A stretch of 27,541 nucleotides of DNA from an uncultured Clostridia bacterium (GTDB lineage: Bacteria > Bacillota > Clostridia > Lachnospirales > Anaerotignaceae), in NCBI GenBank assembly GCA_937919015.1, contig CALFPN010000109.1, forward strand, positions 1-27,541, written 5' to 3'. Below, piece by piece: positions 15,596 to 23,974 of this stretch. The position numbers and the translations under genes were made by a program. The notes beneath the pieces were generated by a model, which saw only the letters and a list, made by a program, of their open reading frames with translations, was not told the DNA's origin and searched no databases. Every line of letters begins with the position of its first letter. Position 1 is the first letter of the stretch.

Positions 15596-16555
15596 TCATA
15601 CATAGGGGAATATTACGCTTTCGATTTCTGGAAAATACATATTTTTCTGGGTCACGATCACAGATTCCACAGTCATCTTTTTCTCAGAAGAATTTTTCCC
15701 ATTCAGAATTTCCACCATTTTTTCTACAGAAAAATATCCGGCTTCATAGGCACGATGCACCACAGTACCCGAAATTGCCCCCGCTTCGATCAAAGAACGA
15801 ATGTCTGCATGGAAACCAACACCATAGACAGATCTCGGATTGGAAGAAACCGCATTTTCTTCTCCCAACATCTGCAATACAGAAACATCTCCCGAAACAA
15901 AAACGTTGTCAGACAAAGCAGACACACTTTTTATCAGTGCCTGCACTTTTTCAAAAGAGTCCACTTTGATACGACGCACCAATAAGCCTTCTGCTTCCAA
16001 CTGTTCCTGCAGCCGATCATGTAAAATCAGCACCCGTTCTGCGCAAGATGTCGGTTCTGCCAGCAGAATAGTACCTACATCATGTTCCTCCTGCAGAATA
16101 GCTTCCATCAGAAGCCTGCTCTCTTCTTCTGGATCGCTTCCGATCCTTCCTCTCACGCAGGAGCCTTCCGCTTCCTCATTATAGAGCAAAACAGGAATAT
16201 CTGACGGGATGCTGTGCAGAATCGCTTGCGCTACCTGTTCCTCTTCGCAATGGATGATCATACCTTTGCATCCATTATCCAACTCTTTTTGTAACACAGC
16301 CTGTTTATCTTTCATATCGTCCCAGGAGGATAAATTGATAAAATTCATGTCTGTATGATATTCTGCCGATGCTTTCATCGTGCCTGAGCGGAAGTTATCC
16401 ATCTGACCTTTTACAGGCATATCTACCACAACTGCAATTTTATGTACTGCAACCTTCTGTTCTTTGATCAGTAGATCTGTAGACGAGGCGAAAAACAGAA
16501 GAACTAAAAGTAAAATATCTACAAGAATAATCTTTCTCATTCTTTTATTCTTCAC
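15596..16555 (-). CDS. Second membrane-anchored periplasmic-binding-fold protein, divergent
   Basis: The 319-residue protein has an N-terminal membrane helix (about 8-24) and then a LacI/RbsB-like binding fold, from HKIAVVVDMPVKGQ to the VYGVGFHADIRSLIEAGAISGTVVHRAYEAGYFSVE region. It lacks the calcium loop and the clear MglB ligands, so its ligand is open, or it may bind none and act as an adaptor. The start is a GTG that overlaps the stop of the kinase gene (GTGA), so the two proteins are made together in a coupled way. Partnership with the kinase is inferred from this overlap. Confidence 0.8.
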   Translation of the reverse strand: MKNKRMRKIILVDILLLVLLFFASSTDLLIKEQKVAVHKIAVVVDMPVKGQMDNFRSGTMKASAEYHTDMNFINLSSWDDMKDKQAVLQKELDNGCKGMIIHCEEEQVAQAILHSIPSDIPVLLYNEEAEGSCVRGRIGSDPEEESRLLMEAILQEEHDVGTILLAEPTSCAERVLILHDRLQEQLEAEGLLVRRIKVDSFEKVQALIKSVSALSDNVFVSGDVSVLQMLGEENAVSSNPRSVYGVGFHADIRSLIEAGAISGTVVHRAYEAGYFSVEKMVEILNGKNSSEKKMTVESVIVTQKNMYFPEIESVIFPYV

Positions 16556-18363
16556 GCGCGATCCAGCCCCCTTTCTGCCAGTTCTTCCATGGAAACAATG
16601 GGAATCCGGATCGATACCTCTGTTCCTTCATCAGGTTCAGAAAGGATCGTCATCCCATACGCCTCACCAAAAACCAGATACAGACGTTCCCTGACATTCT
16701 GCAGACCGACGCCGCCCTTTCCCTTGCTGACCTTTTCTCCGGCCATGATGCGATCCACAATATCCTCTGTCATACCGCAGCCATTATCTTTTACCATAAA
16801 AAGAATGACTTCTCCTTCTTTTCTCGCTGCCACCAGAATCTCACCATCGCCATCCATAAATTCCATCGCATGATAGATGCAGTTTTCCACAATGGGCTGC
16901 AAGATCAATTTGATCGTTCCATATTCTTCCAGTCCATCTTCCACATCCAAGGCATAGGTAAACCGATTTTTAAACCGCTTTTTCTGAATCATCAGATAAT
17001 TCCGTACATGTTCCACTTCATCTGCCACAGAAATAATCGTTTTGCCGTTGCTTAAACTGATACGGAAAAATCTTGCCAGTGCCGTTACCGCTTCCACGGC
17101 TTCTTCTCTTTTTTCATTTTCGATCATCCACACAATGACATCCAGTGTATTATATAAAAAATGAGGATTGATCTGATTCTGCAGTACCATCAATTCACTG
17201 CGCCGCTTTGCTTCATGCTCCGTCACAATATCCTCCATCAGCTGCTTCAGCGTATCCTGCATATCACTGATGGCTCTTCCCAGATGCCATACTTCATAAA
17301 ATCCGGACGGCTCAATCCTTGTATCCAGATCACCGGCTTCAATTTTATTGACCGCCTCTTCCAGCCTCTGCATCGGCGCAGACAGCCTTTTGGACAAATG
17401 CATGTTGATAAGTACCATAACACTTAAAAAGAACAGCAAGAGGAACGCAGCCAGTAATCCGCTTTTAAAACTATTCAGAGAAATCTCCTCATTTTTTACT
17501 ACGCCAACAATTTTCCAGCCGGTATATCCAATCGTTTTTACGAAATACTCCTCATCCTCTCCCACCTTGGAAAATCGATTATCTTCTGATTTATACAAAT
17601 CGATCTTTTTTTCCTGAAGATAACCGCTTTCGATCAGTTCCTGTCTGGGATGATATATGAGCTCCCCATTTTCGTTAGTCAAATACAGATAGGAGTTACC
17701 GTTCATTAAAATATTCGATAAAATATCTACAATACTGCTTTGCTTCAGCTGGATCAGCAGGATTCCCTTTTCTGTTTTATCCCCTCTGTTCAGCTGTACG
17801 ACACGACTCATAGGAATCACACGGGTATATTCCCCGCCGCTTCCTTCAAATAACCGCTCCACTTCCGGCATGCCAAAAGTAATGTTTTCTTCCTCTAAAA
17901 TAGTTTTCCAATACCAGTTCTGGCTGAAAAGAGAAATATTCTCTTTTCTTTTCGCTGCCGGAGACACCTCCAATAATTCCCCGGATTCAGAAAAAAGGGC
18001 AATTCGTTCAATGGTTTCTTTATTTGTATCATACAGCAAGCGGAAGGCATCCGAAACAGAATTCGTCTCCAAATCGATATCCTTGATTACGCTGTAATAC
18101 AAAGAATCCGAAACCTTCATCATACTGCGCAGACAGGATGTAACCTGATAATTTGCCTGCGTTAAAAGGGTTTGATTATCCTCCCGTATGGTATCCCGGG
18201 TCTGCGACATATAGCGGCCATATACAGAAATCCCCATGATCAGTGTCGTCACCACTGCTGTGGCAGTAAAAGATACCCAAATGACCCTGCGCAGTTCATA
18301 ACGTCTGTCCCCAAATCCCATCCAGCTCTGCCATATCCTTTTCAGTGCATCTTGGAGTCTCAC
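16552..18363 (-). CDS. Sensor histidine kinase, YesM/LytS type, with extracellular Cache-like domain
   Basis: The 603-residue kinase has a membrane helix at about 28-48, a large extracellular region to about 298 that looks like a double Cache domain, a second helix at about 302-322, a HAMP linker to about 380, and the His_kinase motif LQNQINPHFLYNTLD with phosphate-accepting H401. The ATPase has the N box QPIVENCIYHAM (489-500), DNGCGM (526-531) and a later GKGGVGLQNVRERL. It should phosphorylate the adjacent response regulator. The start is GTG at 18363, only three bases after the regulator stop, with AGAGGA six to seven bases upstream. Having both its own sensory domain and two anchored binding proteins next door is notable. 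Confidence 0.93.
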   Translation of the reverse strand: MRLQDALKRIWQSWMGFGDRRYELRRVIWVSFTATAVVTTLIMGISVYGRYMSQTRDTIREDNQTLLTQANYQVTSCLRSMMKVSDSLYYSVIKDIDLETNSVSDAFRLLYDTNKETIERIALFSESGELLEVSPAAKRKENISLFSQNWYWKTILEEENITFGMPEVERLFEGSGGEYTRVIPMSRVVQLNRGDKTEKGILLIQLKQSSIVDILSNILMNGNSYLYLTNENGELIYHPRQELIESGYLQEKKIDLYKSEDNRFSKVGEDEEYFVKTIGYTGWKIVGVVKNEEISLNSFKSGLLAAFLLLFFLSVMVLINMHLSKRLSAPMQRLEEAVNKIEAGDLDTRIEPSGFYEVWHLGRAISDMQDTLKQLMEDIVTEHEAKRRSELMVLQNQINPHFLYNTLDVIVWMIENEKREEAVEAVTALARFFRISLSNGKTIISVADEVEHVRNYLMIQKKRFKNRFTYALDVEDGLEEYGTIKLILQPIVENCIYHAMEFMDGDGEILVAARKEGEVILFMVKDNGCGMTEDIVDRIMAGEKVSKGKGGVGLQNVRERLYLVFGEAYGMTILSEPDEGTEVSIRIPIVSMEELAERGLDRA

Positions 18364-18366
18364 GAC

Positions 18367-19947
18367 TTATCCTCTCTTTCCTCTGTATTTATTGGGTGAT
18401 ACGCCATAGCGTTTTTTAAAGACATAACTAAAGTAATTCGGTTCATCATACCCAACCTTTTCAGCAATCACATATGTTTTTTCATCCGTCGTTTTTAACA
18501 GCTCTGCCGCCTTTTTCATGCGCACACCGGTTAAATAGGAAATATAACTTTCCCCCTCCTCTTTTTTAAATACTGTAGAAAAATATGCTGTACTCATATG
18601 CAGATGTTCACACAGCATTTCCAGAGAAAGATCTGAGTTCCGATAATTTTCTTCAATATATCGTTTTGCAACCTGCACAAGGGCTTTGGTCGTACCCTGT
18701 CTTGCATTGGCAATGCAGGCACTGATCGAGTAACAGATGCCGGAAAGCCATTGGAATAATTTTTCCGGCGTAGTTACCTCAGACAATACCCCATAATAAT
18801 CTTTATATTTTCCAAACACCAACCGTTCATCCAGTTCATGCTTCTGCACAACCTGCAGAATGGCATGCAGGATACTGATTAAATATGCCTGAACCCCATT
18901 GCCGCCGGAAGCATCCATCAGCTGAACGATGTTTTCCACACAGGAAAGAATCGTGTCTTCATCACCAAAACGCAATGCATAGTTGAGGTCTGTCTCCATT
19001 TTATCATCCAGCCATAAAATGGACTTCTGGCGTGGTTCTACGTCATTGATATAAATAATATCTCCTGCGATACCACCATATACAACCGCTTCTCTGGCCC
19101 CGCTGTAACTCTGATCGATTTTTTCAATCTGATACACAATACGCCCCATGCCAATGGTGATCGGCTGGTACAGAATCCTTCGGCTTTCTCTGCAAATATC
19201 ATTCAACAATGCCATCAGATGAGAAAACTCTCCTTCCGTCTCCATTCCGACGATCGCACAAAGACCGGAAGGACGATGGAAACTGATATAGCCCTTCCAT
19301 TCCTTCATACGGCTATCCAGAAGCCCCTGTACGGACAGCAGATTTCCATCCTTTTCTGTTCCGCCATCGCCAAGATTGATCTTCATTGCGACCCAGCAAT
19401 TGCTTTCCAATAAGGGCAGTTCATATTCTCTCAGATCGTGTGCAATCTGTTTCTTTTCGATTTTTCCTTTCACCAATTTACTCAGGAAATTTTCACGCAA
19501 AACAACCAGATTTTTCTTCAGATTATTCCGATGTGCCGTTTCCCCTCTTAATCGATCGATTTCCTCATCCAGATTTGCTTTGATTTTCCCCAGAATATCC
19601 GTCAGTTCTCTGGCATTTACCGGTTTCAGGATATATTCGATGATATTCAGCTGAATGGCTTGCTTTGCATATTCAAAATCATCATATCCGGAAAAAATTA
19701 CAACCCTGATGGATGGGTGGATCCGGCGAAGTTCTGACGCCAGCTCCAATCCATCCATATAGGGCATACGGATATCCGTCAAAACAACATCCGGCTCTAG
19801 CTGTTCAATTTTTTCCAGCGCATCCTTCCCATTTTCCGCATCTCCAATAACAGTGAATCCATTCTTTTCCCAATCTATTTTTTTAATGATACTGGTACGC
19901 ACTTCTTCCTCGTCATCCACCAGTAAAATTTTATACATCTCATTCAT
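18367..19947 (-). CDS. Response regulator with AraC-type DNA-binding domain (YesN type)
   Basis: The 526-residue protein has an N-terminal receiver domain: acidic residues D11-D12, phosphate acceptor D58 in VVLTDIRMPYMDG, and K108-P109 in YILKPVN. A long middle region of about 280 residues follows. The C-terminal 100 residues are an AraC helix-turn-helix pair (SLEMLCEHLHMSTAYFSTVF and the ending VGYDEPNYFSYVFKKRYGVSPNKYR). It heads the operon and very probably activates the mgl promoter. Start ATG at 19947 has AAGGTGG seven bases upstream; an alternative ATG lies three codons later. Confidence 0.95.
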   Translation of the reverse strand: MNEMYKILLVDDEEEVRTSIIKKIDWEKNGFTVIGDAENGKDALEKIEQLEPDVVLTDIRMPYMDGLELASELRRIHPSIRVVIFSGYDDFEYAKQAIQLNIIEYILKPVNARELTDILGKIKANLDEEIDRLRGETAHRNNLKKNLVVLRENFLSKLVKGKIEKKQIAHDLREYELPLLESNCWVAMKINLGDGGTEKDGNLLSVQGLLDSRMKEWKGYISFHRPSGLCAIVGMETEGEFSHLMALLNDICRESRRILYQPITIGMGRIVYQIEKIDQSYSGAREAVVYGGIAGDIIYINDVEPRQKSILWLDDKMETDLNYALRFGDEDTILSCVENIVQLMDASGGNGVQAYLISILHAILQVVQKHELDERLVFGKYKDYYGVLSEVTTPEKLFQWLSGICYSISACIANARQGTTKALVQVAKRYIEENYRNSDLSLEMLCEHLHMSTAYFSTVFKKEEGESYISYLTGVRMKKAAELLKTTDEKTYVIAEKVGYDEPNYFSYVFKKRYGVSPNKYRGKRG

Positions 19948-19989
19948 TCTGGTTCCACCTTTTCAAAATGACATTATTTTATGATTTCT

Positions 19990-20018
19990 ATTATACCATT
20001 TTTACAAAAAAGCAGCAA
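19990..20018 (-). promoter_or_regulatory. Promoter of the sensory operon
   Basis: On the minus strand TATAAT (19990-19995) is preceded by TGG (extended -10) and, 17 bases upstream, by TTGCTG (20013-20018). It lies about 43 bases upstream of the response regulator ATG. The near-consensus -10 suggests basal expression of the sensor genes. Confidence 0.65.
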
Positions 20019-20045
20019 GGTTACAAAAATAATTCATACTATTTA

Positions 20046-20081
20046 CCAAAAAAGGAGTGCTGTAAAATACAACACTCCTTT
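20046..20081 (-). terminator. Intrinsic terminator after the NhaC-type gene
   Basis: AAAGGAGTG and CACTCCTTT (9 bp, with a further TGT/ACA pairing inside) form a hairpin that, read leftward, ends in TTTTTT. It lies 11 bases after the antiporter stop. Confidence 0.9.
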
Positions 20082-20091
20082 AAAATGATCT

Positions 20092-21645
20092 TTAATTATT
20101 TTTCTTTTCCTCTGCTTCAATCGCATCGATGTCACTGATAGAAAGATTTTCGATCGTAACACCTTTATACTTCGCCACTGCGAAATACACAGCCGCCATC
20201 GCTACTACGCAGCCAACCGTAATAATTGGATTTTCGGCAATTGTAGCAACAATAAAGCCAACGAAAGATACTGCTGCACAAAGGATTGCATAAGGCAACT
20301 GGGTCCATGTATGGTTCATCAGTTCACAGTTTGCACCGGATGCAGCCAAAATTGTCGTATCAGAAACAGGAGAACAATGATCCCCAAACAAACCGCCAGA
20401 CAATACCGCGCCGATTGTTACATACAAATTCGCATCCAGATGATATGCAACCGGAATCGCAATCGGCATTACAATTGCAAAAGTACCCCAAGAAGTGCCT
20501 GTCGCAAAAGACATCAATGCACCAATCAGGAAAACAATAGAGGGTACCAGCCAGTAAGGAACTGTGCCCTGTGCGATAGATACAATGAATTCAGATGTAC
20601 CCAGAATACCGCCTACTGTGCTCAACGCCCATGCCAGAATCAGCATTACCATACAGTCAAAGAGTTTGCTGCAGCCTTTTACATATGTAGAAATACCTTC
20701 TTTGATTTTCATTACTTTGTAATGATTCATCAACAGAATCATTGTAACCGCAGCCAGCAGGTAACCACTGATCAGTGCAACCCTGAAATCGCCGCCGGGA
20801 ACCTGTTTCACAGGGAAACCCTGAGGAATTAAGATACCAAATAATGTGATAAACAGAACAATCAATGGCAAAATCACCACCAGAGGAGACACATTGTTGT
20901 TTGTAATCATTTTTTTCTTAGGTGTTTCTTCGCTTGGCAATGTAGAGAAAATACCTTTACGGGCATCCTGCTCCGCCTTTGCCATCGCACCAAATTCTTT
21001 TTTAGAAAATGCAACCAGCGGTACCATGCACAAACACAAAATAGGATAAATCTGATAAGGAATTGCATTGCAGAAGGCTGTCCAGTCATTGATTGCCGTA
21101 ATTCCCAGATTATCCAATTCTGTCTGGATCAACCCCATGGAGGTAACACCCCATCCAATAAAGGGGATCAGAACACATACAGGAGATGCCGTACAGTCCA
21201 GAATCAATGCTAATTTTTCCTTAGAAATACGCATTTTTTTGAAAATAGGTGCAAAAATGGGTCCGACGATCATAGGAGTACCTAATTCAGAAAAGAAAAC
21301 CAGAATCCCGCCAATCCATGCCGCAATCTGTGTTTTGCAGCGTGTATCGATAAAATTCGCCACTTTTCTTGCAAAGGCTTCTGCACCGCCGGATTTTTCC
21401 AATAAAGTCACAAATCCGCCAATGAATACCAATAAAACAATGATACCCGCATTATAGCTATCCAAAAAACGAGGAATGATATATTCCCCAATCGTAGCTT
21501 TTAATGCAGCAATGGGATGACCTTTGGCAATAATCAAAGCACCGGATAATAAGCCGGTAAATAAAGATAAAATTACATTTCTTGTCCGAATTGCCAAACC
21601 AATGGTAAGAACAATAGGGACAATAGATAAAATATTTGCATCCAT
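20092..21645 (-). CDS. nhaC: NhaC-family Na+/H+ antiporter
   Basis: The 517-residue membrane protein has about twelve hydrophobic helices and the NhaC-family core: SFATGTSWGTFAIVMPIAIP and, later, GGLFGDHCSPVSDTTILAASG. The family exchanges sodium for protons, and some members exchange malate for lactate or transport amino acids, so the exact substrate is open. Both ends are charged and cytoplasmic; the C-terminus is acidic and lysine-rich. Start ATG has GGAGGAG eight bases upstream. It lies 47 bases after the rlmD stop with no terminator between, so it may be read through from the yhaM group, and it ends in a strong terminator. Confidence 0.88.
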   Translation of the reverse strand: MDANILSIVPIVLTIGLAIRTRNVILSLFTGLLSGALIIAKGHPIAALKATIGEYIIPRFLDSYNAGIIVLLVFIGGFVTLLEKSGGAEAFARKVANFIDTRCKTQIAAWIGGILVFFSELGTPMIVGPIFAPIFKKMRISKEKLALILDCTASPVCVLIPFIGWGVTSMGLIQTELDNLGITAINDWTAFCNAIPYQIYPILCLCMVPLVAFSKKEFGAMAKAEQDARKGIFSTLPSEETPKKKMITNNNVSPLVVILPLIVLFITLFGILIPQGFPVKQVPGGDFRVALISGYLLAAVTMILLMNHYKVMKIKEGISTYVKGCSKLFDCMVMLILAWALSTVGGILGTSEFIVSIAQGTVPYWLVPSIVFLIGALMSFATGTSWGTFAIVMPIAIPVAYHLDANLYVTIGAVLSGGLFGDHCSPVSDTTILAASGANCELMNHTWTQLPYAILCAAVSFVGFIVATIAENPIITVGCVVAMAAVYFAVAKYKGVTIENLSISDIDAIEAEEKKNN

Positions 21646-21692
21646 AACAAACTCTCCTCCAGTTGAAAATTATTTTCCGTCTAACTTTTATA

Positions 21693-23060
21693 TCATGTGC
21701 TCTGCTTTTGGAGTAACGATACTACCTCCACATGAACGCTATGGCTGAACTGATCCACCGGCTGAATCTCTTTCAATTCATAACCGCCTTCCTTCAGTAC
21801 CACCAGATCCCTTGCCCATGTTGCAGGGTTACAGGAAACGTATACGATCTTTTCCGGACTGATCTGTAAAATCGTTTCCAACAGCTTTTCGTCGCAGCCC
21901 TTTCTGGGAGGATCTACTACAACGATATCCGCTGTGATCCCCTCTTCTTCATACAGTCTGGGAATGACTTCCTCCGCTGCACCCACGGCAAATTCCGCAT
22001 TTGTGATGCCGTTTCTTGCGGCATTTTTCTTTGCATCGGCAATGGCCTCTGGAACGATTTCCACACCAAATACCTTTTTTGCCTTTCTGGCAAAGAACAA
22101 GGAGATGGTACCGATGCCGCAGTATAGGTCAAGAACCGTTTCGTCCCCCTTCAGGCCTGCCAGTTCCACTGCCTTGCCATACAGCACTTCTGTCTGGACA
22201 GGATTCACCTGATAGAAAGACAAGGGGGAAATTTCAAATTCGATACCATCAATGGAATCGGTAATGGTATCCTTGCCCCAAAGGGTGATGATCTTCTGTC
22301 CCAGAATCACATTGGTCTTTTCCTTATTGACATTCAGTACAATGGAAACAACACCTTCCACCGCTTTCAGACGTTCCACCAAAATATCGCTGTTGGGCAT
22401 TTTTTTGCCATTGATGACGATGCAGACCATGATCTCACCACTGTTTCTGCCGATACGGGTCAGAATATGGCGCACCAGACCTTCATGCTTTTCCTCATCG
22501 TACAGAGGGATATGAAATTCATTCAGAAATGTACGAACGATACCGATGATCTCATCATTACATTCGTTCTGCAGGAAACATTTTTCTGTATCTACAATTC
22601 TATGGCTTCTTTTTGCATAGAACCCGATGGCACAGCCATCCTTCCCCCTGCCCACAGGGAATTGGGCCTTATTACGGTATCTCCAAGGGTTTTCCATCCC
22701 CAAAGCTGGTTTTACTTCCACGCCCCTGATGCCGCCGATGCGTTCCATCACATCTTTTACTTCTCTGGTTTTATATGCCAGCTCCGCTTCATAGGACAGA
22801 TGCTGCAGCTGACACCCGCCACACTGCTTTGCCACAGGACACACAGGTTCTCTGCGTTGGGAAGAAACCTCCAGAATTTCCATCAATTTGCCATAACCAT
22901 AATTTTTCTTCACTTTTACAATCAAAACGCGGATGGTTTCACCGGGCAATGCACCTTCCACAAAGACGGTATAGCCGTCGATACGGCCAATGCCTTCACC
23001 GTTACTGCCCAGCGCATCAATCTGCATTTCGTAAATTTTATTCTTTTCTACAGGAATCAT
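21693..23060 (-). CDS. rlmD: 23S rRNA (uracil-5-)-methyltransferase, RlmD/RumA family
   Basis: The 455-residue protein is a TrmA/RumA-type uracil-C5 methyltransferase. It has an N-terminal TRAM domain (about 5-65), an iron-sulfur site C74, C80, C83 and C160, the SAM motif VLDLYCGIGTISLF, the VVVDPPRKGC motif, the catalytic C410 in VYVSCNPATW, and the general base E445 in HVE near the end. All key residues are present. In B. subtilis the matching enzyme modifies two 23S rRNA sites (RlmCD), so the single or double specificity is not decided here. It overlaps the upstream nuclease gene by 23 bases, so it is translated in a coupled way. Confidence 0.93.
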   Translation of the reverse strand: MIPVEKNKIYEMQIDALGSNGEGIGRIDGYTVFVEGALPGETIRVLIVKVKKNYGYGKLMEILEVSSQRREPVCPVAKQCGGCQLQHLSYEAELAYKTREVKDVMERIGGIRGVEVKPALGMENPWRYRNKAQFPVGRGKDGCAIGFYAKRSHRIVDTEKCFLQNECNDEIIGIVRTFLNEFHIPLYDEEKHEGLVRHILTRIGRNSGEIMVCIVINGKKMPNSDILVERLKAVEGVVSIVLNVNKEKTNVILGQKIITLWGKDTITDSIDGIEFEISPLSFYQVNPVQTEVLYGKAVELAGLKGDETVLDLYCGIGTISLFFARKAKKVFGVEIVPEAIADAKKNAARNGITNAEFAVGAAEEVIPRLYEEEGITADIVVVDPPRKGCDEKLLETILQISPEKIVYVSCNPATWARDLVVLKEGGYELKEIQPVDQFSHSVHVEVVSLLQKQST

Positions 23061-23682
23061 CTTGCTCCGCTTCTCCTTTAACTATCTCTGTTTCGGAAAA
23101 CTCACAAACCGTGCCGTTGCAGACACAGGGGCGGCAGGCTGCAAAGCTGGGTTTCGCCTTCCCCACGCCATATTGCAGCATTTCCCGCATTTCCTTCATG
23201 GTCGCCAGCACTTCATTTCGGATTTTTGTTGTATTTTTGATCTCAAACATATAATCCTGATAAACGATGCGCCCAAAAGGCGGCTTCTGCCCATAAACAT
23301 CCTCCAGAATCAGGAAATATGCCCCCAGCTGCAGAAGATCCCCATGATGAGGAAGTTCCTCCTCACCGATCGCGCCGCTTTTGAGTTCTACCGGAACGAT
23401 TTTTTTCAAAATCAGACTTTGGAAAACATAATCCGGCTTTCCCTGCAGCTCATATTTTGCAGAGTACAGCAGCTTCCCAAAATCTTCTTCGTGGCGTTTG
23501 CCCTGCTTCTGATCGGCATAGATCAAAGAATATCCTCGCACATCATCTCTGGCCGTCAGTTTCTGTATCTTCGGCTTTGCATTTTTCACCAGCAGCAGCA
23601 AGATCAGCAAACATACCATACTGATGATCACCCAGTCTGCCACACCAAAGCTGCCAGGGATATTTTTAAACAACTCCGCCAT
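23038..23682 (-). CDS. Membrane-anchored PD-(D/E)xK nuclease, C-terminal part of a split Cas4/RecB-like enzyme
   Basis: The 214-residue protein begins with a short outside segment and one membrane helix (about 15-33), followed by a lysine-rich stretch that points inward. The cytoplasmic part has the Cas4/RecB nuclease core: D84 in GKPDYVF, E99 and K101 in PVELKSG, and Q118 and Y122 in DLLQLGAYF. Near the C-terminus C183, C186 and C193 (C-x2-C-x6-C, with C188 between) match the three C-terminal cysteines of Cas4. The N-terminal cysteine and histidine motif of the family are missing here but are present in the gene just upstream, which overlaps by 17 bases in a different frame. A TGA in this frame sits three bases before the ATG, so the two are not one frameshifted chain at this point. 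No CRISPR array is nearby. Confidence 0.8.
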   Translation of the reverse strand: MAELFKNIPGSFGVADWVIISMVCLLILLLLVKNAKPKIQKLTARDDVRGYSLIYADQKQGKRHEEDFGKLLYSAKYELQGKPDYVFQSLILKKIVPVELKSGAIGEEELPHHGDLLQLGAYFLILEDVYGQKPPFGRIVYQDYMFEIKNTTKIRNEVLATMKEMREMLQYGVGKAKPSFAACRPCVCNGTVCEFSETEIVKGEAEQDDSCRKE

Positions 23683-23962
23683 TTTTCATCCATAAATACC
23701 CCGCTGCTGCCGCTGCCGCAAACAGGATCACAAGCAGCTTCCACAGCATTCTTCTGAATTTCAGCAAAAGATAACTTCTGCGGTGATATTTTTCTCCTTT
23801 CCGAAATTGACTGGCCAGACTATCTTCCAAGTTCAGCCGCTCATTCCGTTCTACATAGAGCCTTCTTAGCTCTTTGCGACCATAGAGCCGTTCATAATAC
23901 CACTGATAGGGGCAATAATCGTATTTACTGATCTCATGGGCGGAAAGTGTTTTTCTCTCCAT
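23666..23962 (-). CDS. N-terminal part of a split Cas4/RecB-like nuclease, with C-terminal membrane helix
   Basis: The 98-residue protein starts with SAHEISKYDYCPYQWYYE, the YxxCPxxxxY motif that carries the N-terminal iron-sulfur cysteine (C17) of Cas4 and AddB/RecB-like nucleases. RKGEKYHRRSY follows with H60, which matches the GxxxH motif I of these enzymes. A basic stretch and a membrane helix (about 76-92) end the protein. By the positive-inside rule the N-terminal part is cytoplasmic. It has no nuclease core of its own; the next gene supplies it. Start ATG has GAGGG seven bases upstream and lies 12 bases after the yhaM stop. It could be misread as a small membrane protein without function. 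Confidence 0.78.
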   Translation of the reverse strand: MERKTLSAHEISKYDYCPYQWYYERLYGRKELRRLYVERNERLNLEDSLASQFRKGEKYHRRSYLLLKFRRMLWKLLVILFAAAAAAGYLWMKNGGVV

Positions 23963-23974
23963 ACTGCTTCCCTC

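Noticed and set aside
23038..23962. The two nuclease parts as one gene broken by a frameshift error or joined by programmed frameshifting
   Set aside because: Each part ends or begins with its own complete membrane helix, the second has its own ATG with a stop in frame three bases before it, and the AAAAAT run is not a good slippery heptamer. A sequencing error still cannot be fully excluded.
23038..23962. CRISPR-Cas locus suggested by Cas4-like motifs
   Set aside because: No direct-repeat array and no cas1, cas2 or effector gene are in the window.
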